64,000 nt of DNA from Heyndrickxia coagulans 36D1 (GTDB taxonomy: Bacteria; Bacillota; Bacilli; Bacillales; Bacillaceae_C). The translations under genes and the position numbers were made by a program. The notes below the pieces were generated by a model. The model was given only the letters and a program-made list of their open reading frames with translations, searched no databases and was not told where the DNA came from. Numbering within the stretch: position 1 is the stretch's first letter; every line of letters begins with the position of its first letter. The DNA lies in contig NC_016023.1 in assembly GCF_000169195.2 (NCBI RefSeq), positions 2,170,001-2,234,000 on the forward strand, read 5' to 3'. Positions 56,652 to 64,000 of the stretch are shown piece after piece.

Positions 56652-57668
56652 ATGAAAAAAATTTTGCTCTTGGCAACAGGCGGGACCATTGCTTCCGTCG
56701 AGGGGGACGAAGGGCTGAAACCCGGGCTTTCGGGAGAAGACTTGCTGAAATATTTTCAGCGTGCTGCTTTGTCTGCCGATGTCACCGCAAAGATATTAAT
56801 GAACCGCGACAGCACAAACATGCAGCCGGAACATTGGGTGCAAATTGCTGAAGCAGTCGCGGAACATTACGAACAGTATGACGGCTTTTTGATTACACAT
56901 GGAACGGATACATTGGGATACACATCGGCGGCCTTGTCGTATATGCTGCAGGGGCTGAATAAGCCGGTTGTACTGACGGGTTCACAGGTGCCGATCAGTT
57001 TTAAAAAGACGGATGCGAAGAAAAATCTTTTCAACGCCCTCCGGTTTGCTTGTGAGGAGATTGGCGGCGTTTTTGTCGTGTTTGACGGGCGCGTGATCAT
57101 TGGCACAAGGGCGGTGAAAATGCGAACGAAAAGCTACGATGCGTTTGAAAGCATCAATCATCCGTATGTTGCTTATGTAACAGGGGACGAGGTGCACTAT
57201 CATTGGAGGCCGTCACCCTCGGAGCAGCCGTTTCATATTGAGACAAGTCTGTCACCGGATGTCTTTCTCTTAAAATTGTACCCGGGCACAAAGCCGGAGA
57301 TCTTTGATTTTTTAAAGGAACATTACCGCGGGGTGATCATTGAAAGTTTCGGGAACGGCGGGGTGCCGTTTGAAGGGCGCAACTTGCTGCCGAAAATCAA
57401 GGAATTGACCGATGCCGGGATTGCTGTTATGATTTCAACGCAATGCCTGGAAGAAGGGCATGATTTGTATTTGTATGAAGTCGGAAGAAAAGTCGCGCAA
57501 TATCCGGTGATTGTTTCCGGGGATATGAATACGGAAGCAATTGTGCCGAAACTGATGTGGGCGCTGGGCAAAACGGACGATCCCGCTAAAGTGAAAAAGA
57601 TCATCGAAACGCCGTTTGCTTATGATTTGTCACGGGATTGGGGGGGAAGCGCTCCGGAAAACGGCTGA
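56652..57668 (+). CDS. ansA: Type I L-asparaginase
   Basis: The 338-residue protein has both catalytic signatures: [10 protein letters not shown] near the N terminus (nucleophile Thr) and [16 protein letters not shown] (Thr-Asp of the second triad) near residue 80. Without a signal peptide it is the cytoplasmic type I enzyme, which converts asparagine to aspartate and ammonia. ATG 56652 is chosen over GTG 56643 because AGGTGG fits it. The last codons ([14 protein letters not shown]) are partly duplicated just downstream (57693-57730), so the C terminus has been altered by a small tandem duplication. Confidence 0.92.
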   Translation: MKKILLLATGGTIASVEGDEGLKPGLSGEDLLKYFQRAALSADVTAKILMNRDSTNMQPEHWVQIAEAVAEHYEQYDGFLITHGTDTLGYTSAALSYMLQGLNKPVVLTGSQVPISFKKTDAKKNLFNALRFACEEIGGVFVVFDGRVIIGTRAVKMRTKSYDAFESINHPYVAYVTGDEVHYHWRPSPSEQPFHIETSLSPDVFLLKLYPGTKPEIFDFLKEHYRGVIIESFGNGGVPFEGRNLLPKIKELTDAGIAVMISTQCLEEGHDLYLYEVGRKVAQYPVIVSGDMNTEAIVPKLMWALGKTDDPAKVKKIIETPFAYDLSRDWGGSAPENG

Positions 57669-57880
57669 AAGATTGCAATCGCCGCTTGCTTGGATTTGGC
57701 ACGAGATTGGGAAAACGGTTGAAAGATTGCGGGAGGGGAAGTCTTTAGTTGAATGCATTTTAGCATCCCGCTGGAAAGCCCTTGTTCGCAGCGTTTTCCC
57801 GGCATTTTTTTGGCCCCAATTTTGTGCGGATTTTCACGTATCATCCCTCCACGCTCACTTTTGGCAAAATGGAGATTGCG

Positions 57881-58376
57881 CTTCACATAGAAGCGTTCTA
57901 TGTGAAGGAAAGACGAAAATTGGTGCTGCTTCCTTCACATAGAGTCGCTCTACGTTAAGCAAAGGCGAAAATTCGGACTGCTTCCTTAACATAGAAGCGT
58001 TCTATGTTAAGGAAAGACGAAAATTCGTGTAGCTTCCTTAACATAGAAGCGCTCTACGTTAAGGAAAGCCGAAAATTGGTGCCGCTTCCTTAACATAGAA
58101 GCGTTCTATGTTAAGGAAAGACGAAAATTCGTGTAGCTTCCTTAACATAGAGGCGCTCTACATTAAGCAAAGGCGAAAATTCGGACTGCTTCCTTAACAT
58201 AGAGGCGCTCTACATTAAGGAAAGGCGAAAAACTGGACTGCTTCCTTAACATAGAGGCGCTCTACATTAAGGAAAGGCGAAAAACTGGACCGCTTCCTTA
58301 ACATAGAAGCGCTCTACATTAAGCAAAAGCAAAAATTTGGGTGCCTTCCCGAACTTAGAAACGTCCCGCGTTAACA
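57881..58376 (-). repeat. Array of 52-bp tandem repeats, each a hairpin
   Basis: Ten units start at exact 52-bp steps: 57881, 57933, 57985, 58037, 58089, 58141, 58193, 58245, 58297 and a decayed one at about 58345. Each has an inverted repeat, typically CCTTAACATAGA with TCTATGTTAAGG, and a ~23-bp linker with CGAAAATT. Strand is given as minus because variants keep pairing there as G-U. No spacers and no frame, so it is neither CRISPR nor coding. It fills most of the 1.1-kb gap between ansA and the kinase gene. Confidence 0.9.
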
Positions 58377-58548
58377 TTCGATGAAAATATCATCGCTTTT
58401 TACATAGGACTGCACTATGTTCATTTTTCACAAAAACACAGGCCTTTTCTGCGTTTGCAAAAACCGCCGTCATAAATTCCATTAAATTTCATACCAACTG
58501 TGCGGGGAATTTAGTAAACTGGAGTTAGGAAACATTGAAAAATAGATG

Positions 58549-58657
58549 CTATATAAAATGAACAAAATATTACCGCTCTCTTGCCTACCGCAAAAAGTAG
58601 TGCTCAAACAAATGGATGCTCGGGCTAGATGTAAAAACTTAAGTTCATTTTATATAG
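58549..58657 (+). repeat. Dispersed ~110-bp inverted-end repeat, copy D
   Basis: The best preserved copy: CTATATAAAATGAAC at the left and GTTCATTTTATATAG at the right, perfectly inverted. A segment GGAAACATTGAAAA occurs on both sides (58528 and 58701), as two imperfect direct repeats of ~20 bp. Confidence 0.85.
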
Positions 58658-58772
58658 ACTTTTATCACGAACTTCACGGTCCAGACCGGCCAAATTGTTA
58701 GGAAACATTGAAAATAGGCGCCAGATCCGGCCTTGAGAAGCAGTTTCCGGCATTCACGAGGGGGGGAGCGCA

Positions 58773-60473
58773 GTGGAAACGTCATTTGAAATGTTGCTGG
58801 AAATATTTGAGAGGGCTGCCCTTTTATTAACTTGCTTATTTTTTATCACGCGAATTCCGCGTTTTAAAGAAATTTTTCAACAAGAGCAGCCGTCTGTTTT
58901 TGAACTGAGTTTTATCACTGCCGTCTTTTGCAGTTTTGCAATCTTTGCGACTTACTCTGGCATTAAGGTGGACGGGTCGCTTGTCAACGTGCGGATTATT
59001 GCTATCGTATCAGGCGGCATCCTGTTCGGCCCGTGGGTTGGCATTATCACAGGCATTGTCTCCGGGTTGCACCGTTATTTAATAGATATTGGCGGGGTGA
59101 CATCCATCCCGTGCTTGATTACGAGTATTACAGCCGGCGTCATTTCCGGCCTGATCAGCAGGAAAGTGAAAAATTCCTGGCGCTGGTTCGTCGGGATCGC
59201 AGCCGGGATGTTTTGTGAAATATTAACCATGCTTTTGATTCTTGTTTTTGCCCACCCGTTCAGCACCGGTGTGGATATTGTGTCCAAAATTGCCTTCCCG
59301 ATGATCGCGGGGGACGTCAATATCGGATTGATTGTTCTGCTGATTAAAAGCGTGGAGGGCGAGAAGGAATTTGTGGCGGCAAAACAGGCGAAACTGGCGC
59401 TTGATATTGCCAATAAAACGATGCCTTATTTCCGCGCCATCAATGCAGAATCGTTAGAAAAAATCTGCGCCATTATTAAAAACGAGATTCGCGCCGATGC
59501 GGTTGCCATCACCGATACGAAAAAAATCCTGGCTTATGTCGGATTCGGGCAGGAAAGGTACCAGATCGGTCATGAAATTATCAGTGATCTGACAAAAACT
59601 GCGATCAAAAGCGGGGAAATCACGATCCGCAACCATATCCAAGACCAGCAGACCCCGCAGATCCAGTGCCTGCTGATTATTCCGTTAAAAGAGCGGGATG
59701 AAGTCACCGGCACATTGAAAATTTATTATAAAAAAGCGAACAAAATCACCTATTCCCTGCAGACAATGGCAATCGGCCTTGCCCAGATGATTTCGACGCT
59801 CATGGAAATTTCGCGCATCGAAGAAATCAAAGAAGAAGCCAATAAAGCGGAGTGGAAGGCGCTCCAGACAAAAATCAACCCGCATTTTTTGTTTAATGCG
59901 CTAAATGCAATTGCTTCCACGACCCGCAGAAATCCCGATAAAGCAAGAAAATTAATCATGAACTTATCCGGTTTTATGCGTTATAATCTTGAATTGACCG
60001 ACGATTTTATTGATATTAATAAAGAACTGCAGCAAGTACGCGACTATATTGAGATTGAAAAAGCGAGGTTCGGCAGCCGCCTGCAGGTTGAATATGAGAT
60101 TGACGTCGTATCCATGCTGATTCCGAGCCTAATTATCCAGCCGCTTGTGGAAAATGCGATCAACCACGGGATTTTAAAAGTAAAAGAGCCAGGAGTCGTA
60201 AAAATCTCCGTCAAAGAGGCAGGAGATAAAGTACGCATCAGTGTGACGGATACAGGGGCAGGCATTCCGAAAGAAGTGATTGAGCATGTTTATCAGGATA
60301 ATATGCCGGTCACACAGATTGGCCTTTATAATGTCCATCGCCGTGTCAAACTGATTTATGGAAACGGTCTGGTCATTAGAAGGCTGAATCCCGGAACAGA
60401 AGTTTATTTTGAGGTTCCGAAGGTGGGAGAATATGAAAGCCATTATAGTGGAAGACGAAATACCGGCACGTGA
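58773..60473 (+). CDS. lytS: LytS-like sensor histidine kinase
   Basis: The 566-residue protein has five to six membrane helices of the 5TM-5TMR_LYT type ([23 protein letters not shown]), a GAF-like domain (about residues 220-350), and the HisKA_7-type box [20 protein letters not shown] with the phospho-His. The ATPase part has [11 protein letters not shown] and [12 protein letters not shown] 58773 follows GGGGGAG. Kinases of this family sense pyruvate or envelope state. It overlaps the response regulator by 41 bp. Next downstream is an OFA transporter, the arrangement of the E. coli YpdAB-YhjX pyruvate circuit, so pyruvate or a similar acid is a good candidate signal. Confidence 0.9.
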   Translation: METSFEMLLEIFERAALLLTCLFFITRIPRFKEIFQQEQPSVFELSFITAVFCSFAIFATYSGIKVDGSLVNVRIIAIVSGGILFGPWVGIITGIVSGLHRYLIDIGGVTSIPCLITSITAGVISGLISRKVKNSWRWFVGIAAGMFCEILTMLLILVFAHPFSTGVDIVSKIAFPMIAGDVNIGLIVLLIKSVEGEKEFVAAKQAKLALDIANKTMPYFRAINAESLEKICAIIKNEIRADAVAITDTKKILAYVGFGQERYQIGHEIISDLTKTAIKSGEITIRNHIQDQQTPQIQCLLIIPLKERDEVTGTLKIYYKKANKITYSLQTMAIGLAQMISTLMEISRIEEIKEEANKAEWKALQTKINPHFLFNALNAIASTTRRNPDKARKLIMNLSGFMRYNLELTDDFIDINKELQQVRDYIEIEKARFGSRLQVEYEIDVVSMLIPSLIIQPLVENAINHGILKVKEPGVVKISVKEAGDKVRISVTDTGAGIPKEVIEHVYQDNMPVTQIGLYNVHRRVKLIYGNGLVIRRLNPGTEVYFEVPKVGEYESHYSGRRNTGT

Positions 60474-61182
60474 AGAATTGGCGTATTTGATTGAAACGTA
60501 CAGTGAGATTGAAATTACCGATTGTTTTGAAGATGGGCTGGATGTGTTGAAATTTTTGCAGGAACATGAAACAGATGCGATTTTTCTCGATATTAATATT
60601 CCTTCCCTGGATGGCATGCTGCTGGCAGGCAGCATCAGCAAATTTGCGCATAAACCGTATATTATTTTTACAACGGCTTATAAGGAACACGCCGTCCAGG
60701 CTTTTGAACTAGAAGCATTTGATTATATTTTAAAACCGTATGAAGAAAAAAGAATTGCCGCCATGTTGAAAAGGCTCGAGGCTGCGTATAAAAGAGAGCA
60801 TTCATTGCTGGGGGAAGAAGGGGCTGTGCCGCGAAACGGCGGGCTGCACCGGAAAGAGCGGGTGAACTTGCGCAAGGGCGAGAAAATTATTGTGGCGGAT
60901 GCAAACGATATTTTTTACTGCGCCGCCCAGGAGAAAATCACGCTTGTTTATACACAACAGGAAACGTTTGAAATGCCCATGGCGATATCAGAGTTCCAGT
61001 CTCTTTTGCCTGAGGATCTTTTCTTTCGCTGCCATCGTTCTTATCTAGTGAATTTAACAAAAATCCGGGAAATTGTGCCGTGGTTCAATCAAACGTATTT
61101 ACTCCGCTTAAACGGGATGGATGCGGAAATTCCGGTAAGCAGAAGAAATGTGAAACAGTTTAAAGCGCTGATGCATTTTTAA
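60433..61182 (+). CDS. lytT: LytTR-type response regulator
   Basis: The 249-residue protein has a receiver domain (phospho-acceptor Asp53 in [12 protein letters not shown], Lys in [10 protein letters not shown]) and a C-terminal LytTR DNA-binding domain ([38 protein letters not shown]). ATG 60433 follows AGGTGGGA. It overlaps the kinase gene, so the two are co-translated. LytTR proteins bind pairs of direct repeats; a matching pair stands before the next gene at 61483-61519. Confidence 0.92.
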   Translation: MKAIIVEDEIPAREELAYLIETYSEIEITDCFEDGLDVLKFLQEHETDAIFLDINIPSLDGMLLAGSISKFAHKPYIIFTTAYKEHAVQAFELEAFDYILKPYEEKRIAAMLKRLEAAYKREHSLLGEEGAVPRNGGLHRKERVNLRKGEKIIVADANDIFYCAAQEKITLVYTQQETFEMPMAISEFQSLLPEDLFFRCHRSYLVNLTKIREIVPWFNQTYLLRLNGMDAEIPVSRRNVKQFKALMHF

Positions 61183-61198
61183 ACGAAAGTGAAAAGCG

Positions 61199-61235
61199 GC
61201 CGGCATGAACACGAAAAGTGCATGCCGGCTTTTCC
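61199..61235 (+). terminator. Terminator of the two-component operon
   Basis: GCCGGCATG (61199-61207) pairs with CATGCCGGC (61221-61229) and is followed by TTTTCCTGTTTTT. The following 61236-61482 shows no gene. Confidence 0.75.
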
Positions 61236-61482
61236 TGTTTTTCCAGGACGGGCGTGACAAAATTAGCATGGTCTGTTTTGCGCACTGCGGCCGTTCGCAC
61301 GTGAAAAGTTAGAATGCCTGCTTTCCGATAGGCCATCCTCCAAGGGGTTGCACTGAAAAAGCGGTTATGGCTTGCTTCCGGTCATACCGTTTGCGCATAA
61401 AAGTTGGCATGTCTGCATCTATCCATATGCCATCTTGAATGGACATATAGCGCGAAAGTTTCAGGAAGCGGTTGGTCCTATG

Positions 61483-61570
61483 CCGTCCATTCCTTTTTGT
61501 ATACCGTTTATTCCTTTTTAAAGCATTCTCGTTCCGAAAATGCGTTCCCTCCTTATTTTCGTACTATAAT
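61483..61570 (+). promoter_or_regulatory. LytTR-type activator sites and promoter of the OFA gene
   Basis: Direct repeats CCGTCCATTCCTTTTT (61483) and CCGTTTATTCCTTTTT (61504) are offset by 21 bp, two helical turns. Further down, TATAAT (61565-61570) has no good -35, which suggests dependence on an activator. This layout matches LytTR-activated promoters. That LytT binds here is inferred. Confidence 0.65.
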
Positions 61571-61612
61571 TTGAGCTGTAGAAAAGGACAGAAGAAACGG
61601 GAGGAACCGGAC

Positions 61613-62848
61613 ATGTTAGAACAAAAAGCAAACCGCAGCCTGATTGTATTGGGGACGATGATTGTGCAAATGGGGCTTGGGACGGTTTATACTTGGAGTT
61701 TGTTTAACCAGCCGCTTGTTGATAAATTTGGATGGCAATTGAGTGCCGTATCGACGACATTTTCCATTTTAAGCCTGGCACTTGCGGTATCGACGTTGTT
61801 TGCCACAAAATTACAGGCAAAATGGGGTCTGCGCCGCTTGGTTGCTTTTTCCGGCATTTTGCTTGGCGCAGGATTAATCTTGAGTGCATTTGCACCTACA
61901 CTTTGGATGCTCTATCTGTTGGCAGGGCTTATCGTTGGTTATGCTGACGGGACAGCTTACATCACGACTTTATCCAATTTAATGAAATGGTTTCCGGATA
62001 AAAAAGGCCTCGTTTCAGGCATCTCCGTCGGGGCGTACGGGACTGGCAGCCTGGTATTTAAGTTTATAAACGGTGCCGTCCTCAGTTCGTTTGGCGTCAC
62101 ACAGGCTTTCCTTTGCTGGGGAGTGATTGCGATTGTCATGATCACCGGCGGATCTTTCCTCTTGAAAGAAGCAGAAAATGCAACCACATCCGGTACTGTA
62201 TCCAAACAACCGGCCGGAAAAGATTTTACCATCAAAGAAATGCTCAAAACGAAACAAGCTTACCTTTTATTCATCGTATTCTTCACTGCATGTATGAGTG
62301 GTTTGTATCTGATCAGCCTTGTAAAAGACATTGGCACGAGGCTTGTCGGGCTGGATGTTGCGACGGCCAGCAATGCAGTTGCACTCATTGCCGTTTTTAA
62401 CACAATCGGACGGCTCATTCTCGGCGGTTTATCAGACCATGTTGGAAGAATGAAAGTGGTATCAGGGACGCTGCTTGCAACGGCCATTGCGGTTTCCGTT
62501 TTAAGCTATGCCCACTTAAATTTCGCCTTGTTCTTTATCTGTGTTGCAGCGATTGCTTTCGGTTTCGGCGGAAATGTCACCGTATTTCCGGCTATTATTT
62601 CAGACTTCTTCGGTCTGAAAAATCAAAGCGCCAATTATTCAGTGATTTACCAAGGGTTCGGCATCGGCGCATTATCCGGATCGGTCATTGCTTCTCTTCT
62701 CGGGGGCTTTATGCCGACATTCCATGCGATCACGATTCTCTGCCTGATCTCTTTTGCGATTACGCTTTTCATTAAATCACCGGCTGAAGAAGCAGCCCGC
62801 ACACACGGGGTTCGACGGAGTGTTGGTCGTGCCCAGCATTCGCATTAA
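61613..62848 (+). CDS. OFA-family MFS transporter (YhjX-like)
   Basis: The 411-residue protein has twelve helices and the OFA-family start LIVLGTMIVQMGLGTVYTWS. It also has GLILSAFAPTLWMLYL and LVSGISVGAYGTGSLVF. The family includes the oxalate:formate antiporter and the pyruvate-induced E. coli YhjX. ATG 61613 is chosen for GGGAGG just before it; the upstream open frame from 61472 crosses the promoter and is not coding. Regulation by the neighbouring LytS/LytT pair is suggested by the direct repeats at 61483. A carboxylate substrate such as pyruvate, formate or oxalate is likely but not shown. Confidence 0.9.
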   Translation: MLEQKANRSLIVLGTMIVQMGLGTVYTWSLFNQPLVDKFGWQLSAVSTTFSILSLALAVSTLFATKLQAKWGLRRLVAFSGILLGAGLILSAFAPTLWMLYLLAGLIVGYADGTAYITTLSNLMKWFPDKKGLVSGISVGAYGTGSLVFKFINGAVLSSFGVTQAFLCWGVIAIVMITGGSFLLKEAENATTSGTVSKQPAGKDFTIKEMLKTKQAYLLFIVFFTACMSGLYLISLVKDIGTRLVGLDVATASNAVALIAVFNTIGRLILGGLSDHVGRMKVVSGTLLATAIAVSVLSYAHLNFALFFICVAAIAFGFGGNVTVFPAIISDFFGLKNQSANYSVIYQGFGIGALSGSVIASLLGGFMPTFHAITILCLISFAITLFIKSPAEEAARTHGVRRSVGRAQHSH

Positions 62849-62933
62849 AGCTGGCTGTGCGCTTCAATTATGAACAAACAGCTTGTATGAAAAGAAAAAG
62901 GGATTCGTGCTTGAATCACGGTCCTGACGGATA

Positions 62934-62963
62934 AAAAACCCGCTGGCTGCCCAGCGGGTTTTT
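62934..62963. terminator. Bidirectional terminator, OFA gene / MetE-like gene
   Basis: AAAAACCCGCTG pairs with CAGCGGGTTTTT across 6 bases. It serves two convergent genes. Confidence 0.85.
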
Positions 62964-62968
62964 CCGGT

Positions 62969-64000
62969 TTATCCCCAAATTTCCTTTGCGGTATCCACAA
63001 TATATTTTACTTTTTCCCACTGTTGTTCTTCCGATAAAAGATTGCCGTGGTGGGTGGAGGAGAAGCCGCACTGGGTGCTGATGCAAAGCTGTTCGAGCGG
63101 TACATATCTGGATGCTTCTTGAATTCGTTTTTTGATCAGTTCCTTATCTTCAAGCTCTCCCTTTTTCGATGTAAAAATGCCAAGCACGACTCTCGGTCCG
63201 CCTTCCGGAATGTATTTTAACGGTTCAAACCCGCCGGAACGCTCATCGTCGTATTCAAGGAAAAACCCGTCTACTTTTTCGTTTGCAAAGATTTTCGGGG
63301 CAATTTTATCATACGGGCCTTCAAAAGCCCATTTCGACTGGTAGTTGCCACGGCACAGATGGGTTGTGATGGTCAGGTCATCCGGCTTGCCTTCCAGTAC
63401 GCTGTTAGCTACATGCAAAGCGAGATCAATCAATCTTTCCCTCTCGAGCTCACTGTCTGCAAACGGCAGTTTCGGTGCACACAGGCCGGCAAGATAGACA
63501 TCATCCAGCTGTAAGTAGCGGCAGCCGGCATCATAAAAAGCTTTGATCGCATCCCGGTAAGTTTGGATAATATCATTTGTGTATCCTTCAAGATCCGGGT
63601 AAATGTCTTCATTGCGGATCCCGGCATTGAAAAACTGATTCGGGCTTGGAATGGTCATTTTCGCAATCGCCCTGTCCCCGGCGATTTCTTTCAGCGCAAT
63701 AAAATCTTTTATGTGCGGATGGTCCGGGTTAAAGGAGATTTTTCCGGTTACCCGGACGTCATAAGCTTCTGTTTCAATGCCAACAAACCGGTATCCATGG
63801 TTCGGTACATACCCTTCCACCCCGTTCAAATGCTCCATGAAATCCGTATGCCAGAATCTCCGACGGAATTCCCCGTCTGTTACTGCTTCGAGGCCGGCTT
63901 CAATTTGTTTGTCGACAAGATGGCGGATTTCTTCATTTTCAATTGCACGCAAGTCTTCCGCCGAAATGGTGCCCGCTGCAAATTTTTCCCGCGCATCGTG
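62969..64000 (-). CDS. MetE-like methyltransferase (YxjG/YxjH type), 5' end outside
   Basis: The frame stays open to the right window edge (HDAREKFAAGTISAEDL precedes the visible part), so the N terminus is missing; 343 codons are present of about 375. It matches the short methionine-synthase-like proteins YxjG/YxjH, with zinc ligands in ITTHLCRGNYQSKW (His and Cys) and ISTQCGFSST (Cys). GFFLEYDDERSGGFEPL is a family stretch. These enzymes are thought to transfer a methyl group to homocysteine or a related thiol, without the N-terminal folate domain of MetE. In bacilli they are usually S-box controlled; the leader is outside this window. Confidence 0.88.
   Translation of the reverse strand, partial: HDAREKFAAGTISAEDLRAIENEEIRHLVDKQIEAGLEAVTDGEFRRRFWHTDFMEHLNGVEGYVPNHGYRFVGIETEAYDVRVTGKISFNPDHPHIKDFIALKEIAGDRAIAKMTIPSPNQFFNAGIRNEDIYPDLEGYTNDIIQTYRDAIKAFYDAGCRYLQLDDVYLAGLCAPKLPFADSELERERLIDLALHVANSVLEGKPDDLTITTHLCRGNYQSKWAFEGPYDKIAPKIFANEKVDGFFLEYDDERSGGFEPLKYIPEGGPRVVLGIFTSKKGELEDKELIKKRIQEASRYVPLEQLCISTQCGFSSTHHGNLLSEEQQWEKVKYIVDTAKEIWG

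Noticed and set aside
57881-58376. CRISPR array
   Set aside because: The repeat units are contiguous and their linkers are also repeated; there are no unique spacers and no cas genes.
61472-61612. N-terminal extension of the OFA transporter
   Set aside because: It would cross the promoter -10 and ribosome site; the family start fits ATG 61613.

Overview
The window looks like a chromosome segment of a spore-forming Bacillaceae (Heyndrickxia/Weizmannia coagulans or a near relative is a guess, not shown). The reasons are AGGAGG-type ribosome sites with many TTG/GTG starts, and homologues of B. subtilis CotA, CotD, TcyP, YdbS/YdbT, YoaS-YozG-YoaT, YhgE, RarA and LytS/LytT. No tRNA, rRNA or CRISPR array was seen.

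Region 1 (1-14.1 kb) is AT-rich accessory DNA. An hsdR restriction gene is cut off at about base 296, exactly where a three-gene serine recombinase cluster begins. The third recombinase gene is itself split by two insertion sequences, one IS4-type and one IS1634-type, both with recognisable target duplications. Then comes an arsenic operon (arsR-arsD-arsA-DUF2703-acr3-arsC) with its own promoter, a candidate operator and a terminator. It is followed by an IS21-like end remnant, two unknown small genes, a GrpB gene and a decayed duplicate of one of the small genes.

Region 2 (14.1-28.9 kb) is mostly core-like: a MarR-ABC exporter pair, rarA, and an operon led by a cyclic-di-GMP-I riboswitch with a visible terminator/antiterminator. 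That operon holds a small unknown protein, a KAS III-like protein lacking the usual His and Asn, and a sensor-less chemoreceptor. After it come an Fpg/Nei glycosylase, a tyrS fragment, a Dus enzyme and an MHS-type transporter.

Region 3 (28.9-41.6 kb): ydbS and ydbT are split by a TnpB element, followed by an IS110-type transposase. Then come a DUF456 gene, tcyP, a CotD-like coat gene, a yoaS-yozG-yoaT operon, a chemoreceptor, a 50-residue small protein gene and a CBO0543-family membrane protein.

Region 4 (41.6-50.5 kb) is a complete type I Wadjet plasmid-defence operon (jetABCD, minus strand). Copies of a short direct repeat and members of a dispersed ~110-bp inverted-repeat family lie on both sides of it.

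Region 5 (50.5-64 kb) has a YhgE/Pip membrane protein with its TetR regulator and operators, the CotA laccase, and a type I asparaginase. It also has a ten-unit array of 52-bp hairpin repeats, a LytS/LytT-like two-component pair next to an OFA-family transporter whose promoter carries a LytTR-like direct repeat, and the 3' part of a MetE-like (YxjG/YxjH) gene.

The signals most worth following are the riboswitch operon, the 52-bp hairpin array whose changes keep pairing on one strand, the LytTR-type promoter of the transporter gene, the repeats around Wadjet, and three frameshifts that each look like one extra A in an A run.
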